Shown one piece after another: positions 5,319 through 6,077 of a stretch of DNA of 6,077 bases (its first letter is position 1; each line of letters starts with the position of its first letter). Under the pieces are notes generated by a model that was given only the letters and a program-made list of their open reading frames with translations, had not been told where the DNA came from and searched no databases. The position numbers and the translations under genes were made by a program. The stretch is from an uncultured Bacteroidales bacterium (lineage in GTDB: Bacteria; Bacteroidota; Bacteroidia; Bacteroidales; UBA932), in the NCBI GenBank assembly GCA_905235615.1, contig CAJOMB010000098.1, forward strand, positions 1-6,077, written 5' to 3'.

Positions 5319-6077
5319 CCGTTTTTCGCTTTCGTGAAGGCGGCGAAGTCCTTCCACAGCTGATTCAGTTGCTTCTTGTGGGTGCAGAGTTTTTCGGAGC
5401 AGTTTTGGCAGCCGAGATAGCCGTTGGTCACCTCCGAGAAACGCTCGGGATGTTTGAAAAACGCGATTTCCCAACGGGCCAGCAGCACCATCGACAGGGC
5501 CAGCAGGCTCCATGTGTAGCTCTTTTTGACGAAAAACAAGGGCGTGAACATCATGGCGTAGTCCCAGTTGTAGATGCGGCAGGTGCAACAGCATTTGTTT
5601 TTCAGGAACCAAGTCTGGAACGGGCAGAAAAACAGGATGTAAATCATGTCGGAGACCGAATAGGCAAGGCAGAGCAGAATCATGATGCCGTCGTCGAAGA
5701 TGCCGGCCATGCGCAACGCGCCGAAGACGAGGTTGAACGAAATCCACACCAAGGCGACTATAAAGACAGCGTTATTGCCCTGAATCACGATGTTGGTCTT
5801 TCCCGTTTTGACGTAGTTGCAGGCAAACTGTTTCTGGCAGCTCGGACTCTCCCATCGCGAAGGAAAAAATCTCAGAATCATCTCGATAACGAACATAACC
5901 CACACCGCCGTCAAGATGACGGGACGGCTTTCTATGACCTCTTCGATGTTGTGACCACCACGCGTGCGATAGAGGATGTAATACACAAGCACGGTGATGA
6001 AAATCACTGAGCGAATCACCAATTTGATGTAGTGAATCGTGCTTACGGCGGTCAGGCGGGGCTTTTGTTGCTGGTTG
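5303..6077 (-). CDS. Conserved Cys-rich multi-pass membrane protein of unknown function (N-terminus off the window)
   Basis: 257 residues are visible and the frame is open to the right edge, reading NQQQKPRLTAVSTIHYIK before the first membrane segment. The true start therefore probably lies just outside, and the internal TTG at 6022-6020 is not a convincing start. Five or six hydrophobic segments are seen (VIFITVLVYYIL, VILTAVWVMFVIEMIL, AVFIVALVWISFNLVFGAL, MILLCLAYSVSDMIYILFF, and a WSLLALSMVLLA region). The conserved features are FFPSRWESPSCQKQFACNY, then FFCPFQTWFLKNKCCCTC followed by RIYNWDYAMMFTP, and near the C-terminus HPERFSEVTN with CQNCSEKLCTHKKQL. I recognise this combination from uncharacterised inner-membrane proteins that also occur in Firmicutes. 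The cytosol- or periplasm-facing CCCTC and CxxCxxxxC clusters suggest metal or redox chemistry, but this is inference. The last residues (NGKLKL) overlap the sialidase relic on the other strand, so the C-terminal end may have been altered by rearrangement. Confidence 0.8.
   Translation of the reverse strand, partial: NQQQKPRLTAVSTIHYIKLVIRSVIFITVLVYYILYRTRGGHNIEEVIESRPVILTAVWVMFVIEMILRFFPSRWESPSCQKQFACNYVKTGKTNIVIQGNNAVFIVALVWISFNLVFGALRMAGIFDDGIMILLCLAYSVSDMIYILFFCPFQTWFLKNKCCCTCRIYNWDYAMMFTPLFFVKKSYTWSLLALSMVLLARWEIAFFKHPERFSEVTNGYLGCQNCSEKLCTHKKQLNQLWKDFAAFTKAKNGKLKL

Noticed and set aside
5187..5747. Overlapping minus-strand open frame within the membrane-protein gene
   Set aside because: It is out of frame with the conserved membrane protein, Arg/His-rich, with no family resemblance.
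5369..6010. Plus-strand open frame opposite the membrane-protein gene
   Set aside because: It is an antisense shadow; the minus-strand frame has membrane segments and conserved Cys motifs.
1..6077. CRISPR array, tRNA, rRNA, riboswitch or toxin-antitoxin pair
   Set aside because: No regularly spaced repeats, cloverleaf, conserved RNA motif or small paired genes were seen on either strand.

Overview
The window looks like a stretch of Bacteroidota chromosome, probably from a host-associated or metagenome-derived genome. The evidence is two type IX secretion (T9SS) type A C-terminal sorting domains, TAnnTTTG-type -7 promoter boxes with no clear Shine-Dalgarno sequences, and a bifunctional FtcD of the kind found in this phylum. 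Base composition changes sharply along the window. Hand counts of single 60-base rows give 41/60 G+C at 1921-1980, 39/60 at 2941-3000, 34/60 at 3121-3180, 24/60 at 3601-3660 and 18/60 at 4681-4740. The window is therefore a mosaic.

Left edge (1-709): the terminal 136 bp of an IS3-family element, with the start of its orfA on the minus strand. It abuts a graveyard of plus-strand gene fragments. One is a headless piece of an uncharacterised protein (138-302). The other is an AAA-type ATPase C-terminus with a large internal deletion (about 286-561). A 148-bp spacer with two small hairpins follows.

Middle (710-3847): a ZIP-family metal transporter on the minus strand is divergent from ftcD on the plus strand, with 66 bp between their starts. 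The ftcD reading frame is the main oddity. About 500 codons of formimidoyltransferase-cyclodeaminase run, without a stop, into the 3' part of a GH33-type sialidase gene (three Asp-boxes and the catalytic Tyr region) that ends in a T9SS sorting domain. The product would be a cytosolic folate enzyme with the tail of a secreted glycosidase. It is either a natural deletion/recombination fusion or an assembly chimera.

Right (3837-6077): a secreted Tyr/Asp-rich protein with YD-like repeats and its own T9SS tail lies on the minus strand, overlapping the fusion gene tail to tail by 11 bp. Upstream of it, also on the minus strand, is a conserved Cys-rich multi-pass membrane protein that runs off the right edge. 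Between and overlapping their ends (5261-5318) is a short degenerate relic of a second sialidase 3' end. This suggests that sialidase sequence once sat directly against the membrane-protein gene and that the locus has been rearranged.

No coherent new multi-gene system is visible. The interest lies in the rearrangement history: IS end, gene fragments, in-frame fusion and sialidase relic. No tRNA, rRNA, CRISPR array or replication origin was seen. No gene-free stretch exceeds 300 bases.
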